DNA of 64,000 nt from Tenebrio molitor (lineage: Eukaryota; Arthropoda; Insecta; Coleoptera; Tenebrionidae). The stretch is from contig NC_091049.1 of NCBI RefSeq assembly GCF_963966145.1, positions 8,494,001 to 8,558,000 on the forward strand, in the 5' to 3' direction. The notes below the pieces were generated by a model that was given only the letters and a program-made list of their open reading frames with translations, had not been told where the DNA came from and did no database searches. The stretch's first letter is position 1. Each line of letters starts with the position of its first letter. Below are positions 33,365-42,884 of the stretch, piece after piece. The position numbers and the translations under genes were made by a program.

Positions 33365-34039
33365 ATGTATTCAAATCATTACAATCTTGAAGAAAAACAT
33401 GAGGTAAGTATTGAAAACTTATCACTCCAATTTTCTAGTAGTTAGGAGTATGAAATGTGGAAGAATATTAAAAAAATTGAGACAAATTATGCAAAGAACA
33501 GAGGACTTAATAATAATGGTCATAAAGAGATTCACTATGAATGCAACAGAAGCGACATAAAAGGTAAAAATAAAAAAAACAATCTACATGATTATGAGGT
33601 ATTTTTTAAGGATTTAAAAGCAAGGCAAGAGGACGGGGAAGTCTGGTGGGACTATAAAAATGAGAGGAGTGTGCCCTTTCAGGTTAATTGTTAAAATTTA
33701 TGACAATGGTAAAGCTAATTTGTATGAGTAGGTATTTATTAAAAACTTTGATTAACATAATTGTGCTATTAGGAGGTAAAGTGACTGTAAACTTTTGGAC
33801 AACACATGTTGGTCATGATGAAGAGGAACTACCAAGCAAACATCTGTCAACATTGGAGAAGACAATTGTTGTAGAGAAATTAAAGTCTGGGGTGCCAGTG
33901 GATAGAATTTTGGAAGATGCAAGGAAATTGAACACACCAAAAATTGAAAGATACAATCTATTTTTTTTTTACTAAGTAGGATGGATGTCACTTATTTATT
34001 GAGAAAACACAATGTTGAGAAGAAGAGGGATAAAGATGG
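33365..34039 (+). pseudogene. MULE/Phantom-like transposon protein, N-terminal part with introns
   Basis: Proposed exon 33365-33403 (MYSNHYNLEEKHE, donor GTAAGT) joins 33446 onward (EYEMWKNIKKIETNYAKNRG, then EIHYECNRSDIKGKNKKNN). After a gap comes GGKVTVNFWTTHVGHDEEEL followed by LSTLEKTIVVEKLKSGVPVD, RILEDARKL and, beyond a stop, TRMDVTYLLRKHNVEKKRDK. The order WK-x-E, YxCNRS, KVTVNFxxTHxGH, IxxKLxxGVPxDRILxDxR, L-x-DVxxL is that of the zinc-binding N-terminal region of insect Mutator-like (Phantom) transposases and related host proteins. In-frame stops and a duplicated KxYDNGKxN/GGKVTVN stretch indicate decay. The transposase core is not seen. Confidence 0.5.
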
Positions 34040-34489
34040 GTAATTGTTCACTTTAACTACTTCTGGAATTTTCGCGTTTTTTCTGGCTAGACAACCTCAG
34101 GGCGTCTTCCTAGATCGTTTCCCACTATTCAAACCTTGTGCAAATGCCTTTTTTTTCTCTCTTGTTGTGTTTCAAGGTCGCGCCAACGCCAATGTTAGTA
34201 TAACTAAAGGGTAAGGAAAATTCATTTGCATTGGCCACCAGCGAACGAATGACTATAACTACTAATATAACATGTTTTTTTTTAATAAAATTTATTGTAA
34301 TCTGGAAGCATTGTATATTTAATTTTTGCGCGATTGTACTCTATTTGGTTGTTTACCACGTCTGTTTCCAAGATGGTAAGCTCTGTTTACTCGTTGCTAA
34401 CGATAAACTCGATGGTAAGTAATTTTTGGTGTTCTAGAACGGTAAGTAAAGTTTATTCAAAATTAATCGATTATTATAATAATTTTTAT

Positions 34490-35173
34490 GTAGACGGAAG
34501 TTGAAGACAAGATGTGGGGGCACTTTCTGGAAACTCATAAAGCTCTTGTAGTCGGCTTTCCTTGGCGCTGCAATGAAATAGCATTAGCAAACTTGCCGCG
34601 ACATTGGCATTGTCAAAATTTTCATACCCCGCATTTTCCTTGTCTTCTTGATTAGGTACACATTGAGGTTGTTGGTTTCGAAAATAATTCTTCATTTATG
34701 TAGACGGAAGTTGAAGACAAGATGTTAGCACTTTCTGGAAACTCACACGGCTCTTGTGGTCGGCATTCCTTGCCGCTGCAATGAAATAATATTAGTGAAC
34801 TTGCCGCGAAATAAAAATTTGTTACACAGTCTAGGACTGGTTTACAAATCTATGAGGGGCATGATGACCAACTCAATAGACCGGGACCAATGGCTTAACG
34901 TGACTTCCGAATCACGAGACAGAATATAGCCCTTTTTTTTTAATTTCGCCCTGGGTCGGAATCGAACCCGCGACCCTCGCGTCCCTGAGCCGAAACGGAC
35001 TCCCTTAGGCTATATTCTGCCTATTCAAAATTTTCATACCACAAATTTTCCTTGTCTTCTTAATTACACGTTGAGGTCGTTAGTTTCAAAAATTCTTTAT
35101 TTGTGACGCACCCCACATTCAAAGTTTCTTCTACAATATCCACTTCGTTTTCGGAATCACTAATATCACTCAT
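34490..35173 (-). pseudogene. Acidic-start ORF with internal tandem duplication, broken by a SINE
   Basis: On the minus strand, ATG 35173 opens MSDISDSENEVDIVEETLNV then GCVTNKEFLKLTTSTCN and a stop. The sequence NQEDKENAGYENFDNAN through LYEFPESAPTSCLQLPST follows in the copy at 34486-34695. A segment of about 205 bp is tandemly duplicated (34490-34695 and 34696 onward). The upstream copy is interrupted by a SINE at 34812-35028. The acidic opening resembles N-termini of some DNA-transposon accessory ORFs, but I cannot assign it. Confidence 0.3.
34812..35028 (-). mobile_element. tRNA-derived SINE, copy 1
   Basis: On the minus strand the element begins GGCAGAATATAGCC and contains a tRNA-like A box (CGGCTCAGGGACG) and B box (GGGTTCGATTCCGACCC), an A-rich linker, a second GGCTATATTCTG, and a non-tRNA body ending near CTGTGTAACAAATTTT. 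A copy with only a few differences lies at 59508-59720 in the same orientation. It interrupts a tandem duplication, which resumes at 35030, so the insertion boundaries are clear. It is not a tRNA gene: no cloverleaf forms across the block. Confidence 0.75.
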
Positions 35174-35300
35174 TTTACTGCTTGTTTTTCAACTCAACTG
35201 GCGATATTTGCGCACAAAAACTGCAATGGCGGTAGTTGTTTGCAGATTGCCTTAGAAATGCGATACAAAAATCGACATAGTGGCAACACGATGCAACACG

Positions 35301-35398
35301 AACGTTAATGACAATGTACCGATCTCAGACAATTTTGGAGTCGTCGCAAGCTCCTCCTCCAAACAATTGTCTTCGATCCGTACATTGTCATTACCGTT
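35301..35398. repeat. Long imperfect palindrome (AATGACAATGTAC arms)
   Basis: AACGTTAATGACAATGTACC is mirrored by GTACATTGTCATTACCGTT, with TCAGACAATTTTGGAG/CTCCAAACAATTGTCT inside and the centre TCGTCGCAAGCTCCTC. Size and layout resemble the CGAG-core palindromes, but the core is absent. Confidence 0.6.
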
Positions 35399-35472
35399 CT
35401 TTATACTTAATATACTATAATGTATGTATCATATTATGAATGTTGTATTTATGTAGTAACTCTAATAAGTTT

Positions 35473-36063
35473 CTTGTAGGTTCTTCTTTATGAGCATTAA
35501 TCGAACCTACTGATAAATATCACAAATATCAAAATATACTCGTTTTATTCCACTTTCCCTATTAGCTCAATCATTTTAAAATTTAAAGATAAGATGATGA
35601 GATGTAAATATTTGAATTTATACTATTAAAAGACCTGTTAATCGTAAAAAAAAGAAAGGAAAATACGGGGTCGTTATAAATTATTGTACCATCGTAAGTG
35701 GCTGTGCGCTATGCTTTAGGTGCGCCGCTGCGCCCACTAGTTGTTACAAACATTTATAATGACCCCGTATAATGAAGTATGTATGACAACTTAACATTTA
35801 AATTTACCGGTTATTACCGACGCATGCGCGTACTGACCGTCCCCTGTGCTTTTTAATGTAGTCTCTGTATTAGTCTGTATTAGTCTCTGTATTAGAACCG
35901 GCCTGTTCAAAAGTGTAATTTGAGTGATCCCCGCAGAGCGCTAGTTTACGGGCGCTTTTTGTCACCGAGAGTTTGTCTCGTTCAAATGACATTCGAATTT
36001 AAAATCAAAAATACAAAAATACAATTGTATTCAGTATTGTTTTAGAAAGAAAATATGAACTTA
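35473..36063 (+). repeat. 591-bp direct repeat, left copy
   Basis: Begins CTTGTAGGTTCTTCTTTATG and ends AAAATATGAACTTA. The same 591 bases occur at 41251-41841 with three mismatches seen by eye. The two copies exactly flank the RTE-like retrotransposon, so this is best read as a very long target-site duplication. It contains a 106-bp MITE at 35664-35769. Confidence 0.9.
35664..35769. mobile_element. 106-bp MITE with TACGGGGTCGTTATAAAT ends
   Basis: TACGGGGTCGTTATAAATTA on the left is matched by ATTTATAATGACCCCGTA on the right. The same element is present at 41442-41547 in the right-hand direct repeat, so it predates that duplication. A longer relative lies at 47365-47561 (GGGTCATTATAAATGATTGT, then ACCATCG). 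Confidence 0.8.
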
Positions 36064-36069
36064 TATATA

Positions 36070-36991
36070 TACAGTGAGCGGCAAAAGTATGGAATAAATT
36101 CATTAAAAATTAAACAAAATTTTTTTCAAAAAAATCTTTGGACAGGTCAATTTTAATTTATAAAAATACATATTTTAATACAAAATAAGATTCCAAGCAG
36201 TCATTTGTTTTCGAGTTATGACGTCATCGACAGTTTTTTTAAATGGAAACCCCCTATTTTTTTTCTTGATTCTGATAGCCCTTTTAATTGTCTAAACGTC
36301 AGTATAAAAATTTTGTTACCTTACATAAGGAAATTTTTGAGAAAAAAAATAATAAAGTTGGAAAAAATTAATTTTATAACAAACAAAAACAAGTCAAAAA
36401 CTGTGTTACTAAGTACTTAAAATTATGGAATTAAATGTTCGAATTGCCATCCCCCAGCTTGTTGACAATAAGCAAGTTTATGAAGAAATTTCCCCTGTTT
36501 TAGTTTTATCTAGTTTTATGCCCGCACCCAATCAAAATTAAAATTTCTATACGTTGTGTTTCTGTTAAATGAGTAATTTTCGAAAACGTTTTGTAAAACA
36601 AATAACACATACGAATGAAATTGACAGTAACATTTGACTGTTTGATTTATCTACTTGATTTTTTTGACTTGTTTTTGTTCATTATAAAATTTATTTTTTC
36701 CAACTTTATTATTTTTTTTCTCAAAAATTTCCTTATGTAAGATAACAAAATTTTTATACTGTCTTTTAGACAATTAAAAGGGCTATCAGAATCAAGAAAA
36801 AAAATAGGGGGTTTCTATTTAAAAAAACTATCGATGACGTCATAACTCGAAAACAAATGACTGCTTGGAATTTTATTTTCTATTAAAATATGTATTTTTA
36901 TAAACTAAAATCGACCTGTCCAAAGATTTTTTTGAAAAAAATGTTGTTTAATTTTTAATGAATTTATTCCATACTTTTGCCGCTCACTGTA
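36070..36991. mobile_element. 922-bp foldback transposon with about 330-bp arms
   Basis: Begins TACAGTGAGCGGCAAAAGTA and ends with the inverse TACTTTTGCCGCTCACTGTA. The arms match for about 330 bp, including GACGTCAT and ATTAAAAGGGCTATCAGAAT-type segments, leaving a 250-bp centre. CAGTGAGCGGCAAAAGTATG-like ends are typical of Tc1/mariner, and the target TA comes from the (TA)n tail of the retrotransposon. No ORF. It is younger than the RTE-like insertion. Confidence 0.85.
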
Positions 36992-37080
36992 TATATATAT
37001 ATATATAATCAATACCCCTTTTACCATTTGGTGTAGGGGTTCATTATTAATTTTACTTGTTTTATAAGATCTTAAATTAT

Positions 37081-40000
37081 TTAACTGTGGACAAATCCGG
37101 ACCAGCTTCTTTTGTCTTGCGCTAGCTTTCGCGCTTCTCTCCAATTTAAACCTCGTCTTTCCATAACTTTGGCAACTGTTCCGTTCCAAGACTCGGGGGG
37201 CCTTCCTCTTCCTCTTTTGGTATTTATTCTTGCGTCCCATATTCTTATGACTTGCCTTGTATCTGCCATTCTGGTTAGGTGTCCATACCATTTCAATTGA
37301 TTTTTCTCTATTGTTGTTGTTATTGGTTCTATTCCTAGTTCTTCTCTTATGTCATCATTCCGTTTATGGTCTCTTTTTGTTATTCCTAGTGCTCTCCTGT
37401 GGTATTTCATTTCGATTGTTTGTATTCTGTTTTTTTGTCTCTTTGTTATTACCCACGATTCACTTCCAAATGTCAATACTGGACGAAATATTGTTTGATA
37501 CACAGTCATTTTGGTCTTTCTGCTGATTTCTTTTTTTCCTATGAAAGTTTTGCCTAGTGAATGGTATAGTTTTGTCGCCGCCGATATCCTCTGGTTTATT
37601 TCTGTATCTTGTTTCCCCTTGTTGTTTATTGTGACTCCCAAATACTTGAATTCATTGACTTGTTCGATTTTTGTATCTTCAATTTCAATGTCTACAGTTT
37701 TCTCGTCTTTTGTTATTACCATTATTTTTGTCTTTGCGATGTTTATTTTCATCTGTTGTTCTTTCAATACTTTGTTCCATGTGTTGAGATTTTCTTGAAG
37801 TTTTTTCTCGGTAGAACCAAACACAACAAGATCGTCGGCAAAAGCACATTCAGAGATTTTAACTGTTGCTAATTTGTAGTGTCCGATTTTAACTTGCTTC
37901 ACTTTTTCTTTGGTCTTTTTGATTATTTCGTCCATCATTATTATGAATAGTAGCGGGCTCAGCACTCCTCCTTGTCTAAGTCCATCTATGGTTATGAATT
38001 CCTTTGATCTGTTGTTTTTACTCCTGACATAGTTACGGCTATTTTGATACAAACTTTTTGTAGCTGTTATAAGTTGGGGGTCTATTCCTTTTTTTCCTAA
38101 GCATTCCCATACTTTTCCCCTCGGTATCCTGTCGAACGCCTTTTCTAAATCTATGAAGCCTAGATATCATTCTGAGTTCTTCTGAAGTGATTTGTATATG
38201 CTCTCTTTAATTGTGAAGACATGGTCTTGGATACTGTGGCCTTTCCTAAAACCGCTTTGTGAATCTGTCATTTGTTCTTCTATTTCTCTTCTAAGTCTTT
38301 TTTCAAGTATCCTTTCGTACGTCTTTGCTACTACACTCAAAAGTGTGATACCTCTGTAGTTGTTGCAGTCTAATCTGTCCCCCTTTTTATATATTGGTAT
38401 CAGTACTCCTATTTCCCAGTCGTGTGGGATTTTGCCTTCAGCCCATGCTTTCCTGAATATCTCCAGTAATATTTGGGTGCCGTTTCCTCCTAAATGTTTT
38501 ATCATTTCTGGGGTGATTCCATCATGTCCTGCTGCTTTTCCGTTTTTTATACTTTTTATGGCTTCTTGTACTTCTGTTAATGTGATCTCGTTGTCGCTAT
38601 TTCTCTCGTTATTTATTTCTGCTTTGTTCTTCCTCCCTTCTTTTACTGTTTTTTCTGTTGATTCTCTGTTTGTCTTTGTAGGGTTTAGTAGTTCTTCGAA
38701 GTGTTCCTTCCATCGTTCCATAATCTTATGCTCTTCTGTTAGTACTTCTCCTTCTTTGTTTTTAATGCTATTGATTATTATAGGCTGTTCTTGTTTCGCC
38801 GTTTTCAGATTTTTTAGTACACGGTAAAAAAGTTTCTGGTTTTCATTTTTATTATTTTCCATTTTTCTTCCAAAATCTTCCCAGGATTTCTTTTTTGCTT
38901 CTATGACTAATTTTTTCACCACTTCTCGTTGTCTTTTGTAACTCATATAGGACTCTCTTGTTCTTGAGTTTAAATATATTTCCCATTTGGTTTTCTTCTT
39001 CTTGATTTGTTTCTTGATTTCTTCATTCCACCAAGCTGTTTGTTTTTTATTTTTATTTATTACTACGGTTCCGCATACTTTTCTGGCTCCTTCTTGTAGT
39101 ATTGTTTTGAATGTTTGCCATGCTTCTTCTATGCCCATTTGTTCTTGTTTTTCTTTTGTCTGCTCGATTTTTTCTTCTACATATTCTTTGTATCTTTCAG
39201 CTTGCTCTTTTTCTTGTAGCTTATACGTTTTTGTAGCTTCATGGCATGGTTTCGATTTATTCCTTGCTCTTTTTTCTGTATCTTGTTTCGTTCCGTCTGC
39301 TATTTTCGCTACTAACATGTAATGGTCGCTATAGATTTCAGGTCCTCTTTGGACCTTAGCGTCTTTTATCATTGTTCTTTTGTTCCTTTCTACTATTATA
39401 TAATCTATAATTGATTTTTCTGATCTGCTTTGTACTTCTCTTGTTATTTTATTTATTTCTTTGTGTGTATAAAAGGTGTTTGCTATGATTAAATCGTTTT
39501 CTATGCAATGTTCTATTAATCTCCGTCCATTTCCATTTCTTATATTTTCTCCATGTTTTCCTATTACTTCCATTGTGGTATTATCTTTTTTTCCAACTCT
39601 TCCGTTTAGGTCCCCTATGACGAATACTGTTCCATTACTTTTTTCCACAGCTAAATTCATTTCTTCCCAGAATTTATCTTTTTCTTCTGTTTTTTCGTCT
39701 TCGTTTGGCCCATACGTTATTATTATTGTTATTGGGTTTTCTCCATTCTTCGCCTCAACTTTTATTATTCTCTCTGATATGTATGTCCATCCTAGTATTT
39801 TCTTTCTCCATTTCTCGTTTATCAGGCAACCCACTCCCGCTTTTGCTCTTTCATTTGTCGGTACTCCGCTGTAAATTAGGTAATATCCGTTTCCTACTTC
39901 TATTGATCCTTGTCCTTTTTTCTTTGTTTCCGTGATTCCCAGAATGTCTACTTTTATTTTTTGGCATTCTTCTATTAGTTCGTTCTCCTTTCCACTTAGT

Positions 40001-40191
40001 CCTCTTATGTTCCATGTTGCTAATTTCCAATAATTCCTTGAGTTTTCCTTATTTCGTGTTCCTTTTCCGTGCCGTGTCTTTTCCATTTTCTGATTTCCGT
40101 GTATATGTTTATCTAGTTTTTTGAATCTTGAGGTCTCTTGACTTGTTCTTTTTGTTCTTCCAGTCGGTATGTCTTGCTGTTCCATGTCCAT
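37081..40191 (-). pseudogene. RTE-like ORF2 (endonuclease / reverse transcriptase), one in-frame stop
   Basis: About 1,036 codons interrupted only by TGA at 38169-38167, just before YLGFIDLEKAFDRIPRG. The N-terminal APE endonuclease shows KLATWNIRGLSG, ITETKK, VIGDLNGRVG, SIIDYIIV and SDHYMLVA. The reverse transcriptase shows NGKAAGHDGITPEMIK, LIPIYKKGDRLDCNNYRGIT, QSGFRKGHSIQDH, LRQGGVLSPLLFIIMMDEI and FADDLVVFG. The C-terminus has NQLKWYGHLTRMADTR and GRGRPPESW, the tail found in RTE-type elements and the proteins annotated as craniofacial development protein 2-like. ATG 40191 lies inside ORF1 in another frame (about 79-base overlap). The stop may be a CGA-to-TGA change; otherwise the enzyme looks intact. 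Confidence 0.85.
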
Positions 40192-40895
40192 ATTTTTTCG
40201 TTTATTGTTAGTTTCTTGTAGCCGATTCTTACTTTATTGCCTTTTTCTTTTTCTGCATTTGCCTCTTCCCGTATCCATCCTTGTATATCTCGTTCTTTTT
40301 TGGTGAGGTCATTTGTTATAAAGATCTTTTTATTCTCGTTTTCCCTTAAGCATGATTTTTTCTTCATTATTTCTATCTTTTTCTCATATTTACTCACTTG
40401 TCCCACGTACATTTCCTTATTGATTTTGTATACACTTTCAATCTCGACGTCTATCCCCAGGTTATTTTTGATCCACTCTTCTAGTTTTTTCTCCAACGTT
40501 TCATTTTTTTCTTTCGTCAATTCCATTCCATAAATTACTATGTTGTTCTTTTTCTGGTGTCTTTCCATTTGTTCTAGTTTATCTTCCATGTATTGCATTT
40601 TGGTCTTCATTTCATTGTTTTCTCTCTTTATCTCTTTGTTTTCTTCAGCGAGCTTGTCTAGTATCTCATGATATTTGTGGTTTTCTTTTCGGATCTCCTT
40701 CACTTCTTCCATGAGTTTTTGCATCATGTTTTTCAGGTCTTCCATTTCAGTGTCGCTTCTCTTGTTCTTCGGCGGTGTTCTGACTGTCTTCTTGCTTTTC
40801 TTCTTTATTTCGTTGTTCTCTTCTTCCTCTCTTTGTCTTTTCCGGCTATCGTCTGTTGAGTACCCTTCGACGTCACTCTCTTCTTGTTTTTTCAT
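40113..40895 (-). CDS. RTE-like element ORF1, coiled-coil RNA-binding-type protein
   Basis: 260 residues with no interruption, starting MKKQEESDVEGYSTDDSRKR. A very charged N-terminus (runs of K, R and E) leads to a coiled coil at about residues 50-115 (MEDLKNMMQKLMEEVKEIRK onward). An RRM-like segment follows (NNIVIYGMELTKEKNETLEK, then LEEWIKNNLGIDVEIESVYK), with a basic C-terminal domain. This layout is that of L1-type ORF1 proteins, which trimerise and coat the element RNA. ORF1 of this type is not universal in RTE elements, so the clade call rests on ORF2. Confidence 0.7.
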   Translation of the reverse strand: MKKQEESDVEGYSTDDSRKRQREEEENNEIKKKSKKTVRTPPKNKRSDTEMEDLKNMMQKLMEEVKEIRKENHKYHEILDKLAEENKEIKRENNEMKTKMQYMEDKLEQMERHQKKNNIVIYGMELTKEKNETLEKKLEEWIKNNLGIDVEIESVYKINKEMYVGQVSKYEKKIEIMKKKSCLRENENKKIFITNDLTKKERDIQGWIREEANAEKEKGNKVRIGYKKLTINEKIWTWNSKTYRLEEQKEQVKRPQDSKN

Positions 40896-41250
40896 TTGGT
40901 CTTATGCAGCACCTTCTAACGTTTTCTTGCTATATGTGTTGCCTATGTCAGAGCGGTAAGGGGTTTTCTTCCAATTTTTTTTTTCTTCGCACGAGAAAAA
41001 GCTTATCTACTTTTTTGTTTCTTGCCGGTCACTTTACGATACGGTTCTGCTACCGATTTATACAGTAAACTTTACGTTCATTCGTTTGGTTCTTTTCTTC
41101 TTCCTCTAGTCCTTCCACTAACACTATCGTCTTTTACTACTTTCACTGTCACCACTGAGTTTTGGTTTTTATTTCTGCTCGCAACGGCCAAATTTTTGGG
41201 TTGATTGCGGAGCGAAAATCACCGTGTTTACTCGACTCGATCTCGGTATG

Positions 41251-41841
41251 CTTGTAGGTTCTTCTTTATGAGCATTAATCGAACCTACTGATAAATATCA
41301 CAAATATCAAAATATACTCGTTTTATTCCACTTTCCCTATTAGCTCAATCATTTTAAAATTTAAAGATAAGATGATGAGATGTAAATATTTGGATTTATA
41401 CTATTAAAAGACCTGTTAATCGTAAAAAAAAGAAAGGAAAATACGGGGTCGTTATAAATTATTGTACCATCGTAAGTGGCTGTGCGCTATGCTTTAGGTG
41501 CGCCGCTACGCCCACTAGTTGTTACAAACATTTATAATGACCCCGTATAATGAAGTATGTATGACAACTTAACATTTAAATTTACCGGTTATTACCGACG
41601 CATGCGCGTTCTGACCGTCCCCTGTGCTTTTTAATGTAGTCTCTGTATTAGTCTGTATTAGTCTCTGTATTAGAACCGGCCTGTTCAAAAGTGTAATTTG
41701 AGTGATCCCCGCAGAGCGCTAGTTTACGGGCGCTTTTTGTCACCGAGAGTTTGTCTCGTTCAAATGACATTCGAATTTAAAATCAAAAATACAAAAATAC
41801 AATTGTATTCAGTATTGTTTTAGAAAGAAAATATGAACTTA
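41251..41841 (+). repeat. 591-bp direct repeat, right copy
   Basis: Same as 35473-36063 apart from three substitutions. It directly abuts the 5' end of the RTE-like element, and its other side continues into unrelated sequence (ACTGTACTCAATC). Confidence 0.9.
41442..41547. mobile_element. 106-bp MITE, copy in the right direct repeat
   Basis: Duplicate of 35664-35769 at the same offset (191 bases) within the direct repeat, with one substitution in the centre. Confidence 0.8.
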
Positions 41842-42055
41842 CTGTACTCAATCTTAACTCTAAAATCATGTCTAAACATATTTTTACGCATTTTTATTCA
41901 TTAGAACCGCCCGTACTGTGGCGCCCTCATCGGCGAAAATTGGCTCTTTCTCCGAAACATTTTCGCAATGCTTTTTTAATGAAATGAACAGGCCGGTTAT
42001 TATACAGCCGGTCGTGGCACCCACTTTGCATTCTACCTATAGTATTTTATTTTAT

Positions 42056-42645
42056 CGGGCATGGGTCACTTGCGCGCCGCGGTCAGAAAAATCTACGGGT
42101 GGGCTTAATCCTACAGGACAGTTGCGCGCCAAGTAGTAATAGGCTTTTGGTCAGTCGCGCGCGGCGGTGAGTTTACCTGCGAATCGCACCTAGGTAACAG
42201 ATTTATATAAAACACTGAAATGTTAGGGGAAATATTTATATTATTTCTTGCTATATTGGTAACAAACACTTTTTACAAAATCAAATCGGTAGATAGCATT
42301 ATTCTTACATGTAGAACTTAATTAAATTGGTTACATATTTGTAACGCTTCCTATACATATTTCGAATTTTATTTATTGTATTTATCCACCCCCTGAAGAT
42401 TTTCTCAAATTTCAGAATTCCACAAAACAACCCGAATTTACCTACAGATTTTACTAAGAATAGCAAAATGAAAAGAAACATGTGCAATGCAAAGGGCAAA
42501 AAGTAGTCCTACCTGTTTAACGGTATAGCTGTATTTTATTATCTTAATCCCTCATTTGCGCGCAAGTGTCCTGTACCTTTTGGGGCCGTCAAACTTCTAG
42601 CAAAGGGTAAACTGACCGCGGCGCGCTACTGACCAACACCCATTT
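42056..42645. mobile_element. Element with GCGCGCCGCGGTCAG-type inverted ends
   Basis: GGGTCACTTGCGCGCCGCGG with TCAG on the left is mirrored by CTGACCGCGGCGCGCTACTG with ACC near 42608-42640. A second internal pair (AGGACAGTTGCGCGCCA at 42116 and TTGCGCGCAAGTGTCCTGT at 42556) suggests two nested or compound inverted repeats. The ends are strikingly CpG-rich against an AT-rich centre. No ORF. Confidence 0.5.
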
Positions 42646-42884
42646 TATCTATGGGTGCAAATCTCTGGTGCAGGTGCAAAGAAAAACATTTATTGTTTGT
42701 TCTTTTAGTAAAAAAAGTGGTTTGTCATGTAATAATGATTCATATTTGGATCAATTCGAAGGTTCAACTTGTCATAAAATTTATTTATTTCTTTTTGACA
42801 GAAGTTATGTTTGACTTTTGAAATTTCGATTTAGGTTGGTACCACTGAAAAATCTGACGTGACAGTACAAATGAAATGTAGAAG

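Larger units (their letters stand above)
36064..41250 (-). mobile_element. RTE-like non-LTR retrotransposon, near full length
   Basis: Minus-strand element with a 5' UTR of about 355 bp (41250-40896), a coiled-coil ORF1, and an ORF2 with endonuclease and reverse transcriptase. The short 3' end runs into (TA)n instead of poly(A), as in RTE-type elements. A foldback element (36070-36991) sits within the TA tail. The flanks are a 591-bp direct repeat with 99% identity, so insertion was recent. ORF2 has a single in-frame stop. Confidence 0.85.

Noticed and set aside
34955..35028. tRNA gene suggested by a T-arm-like sequence
   Set aside because: Only A- and B-box-like parts are present, no cloverleaf forms, and the same longer unit recurs at 59508-59720, so it is a SINE.
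37257..41204. Many plus-strand hydrophobic ORFs across the 37-41 kb region
   Set aside because: They are antisense to the RTE-like retrotransposon, whose Lys/Glu-rich codons read as Phe/Leu/Ser on the other strand.
35473..41841. 591-bp direct repeats as LTRs of a retrotransposon
   Set aside because: They lack TG...CA ends and a primer-binding site, and the enclosed element is a non-LTR type with a TA tail and no integrase or protease.
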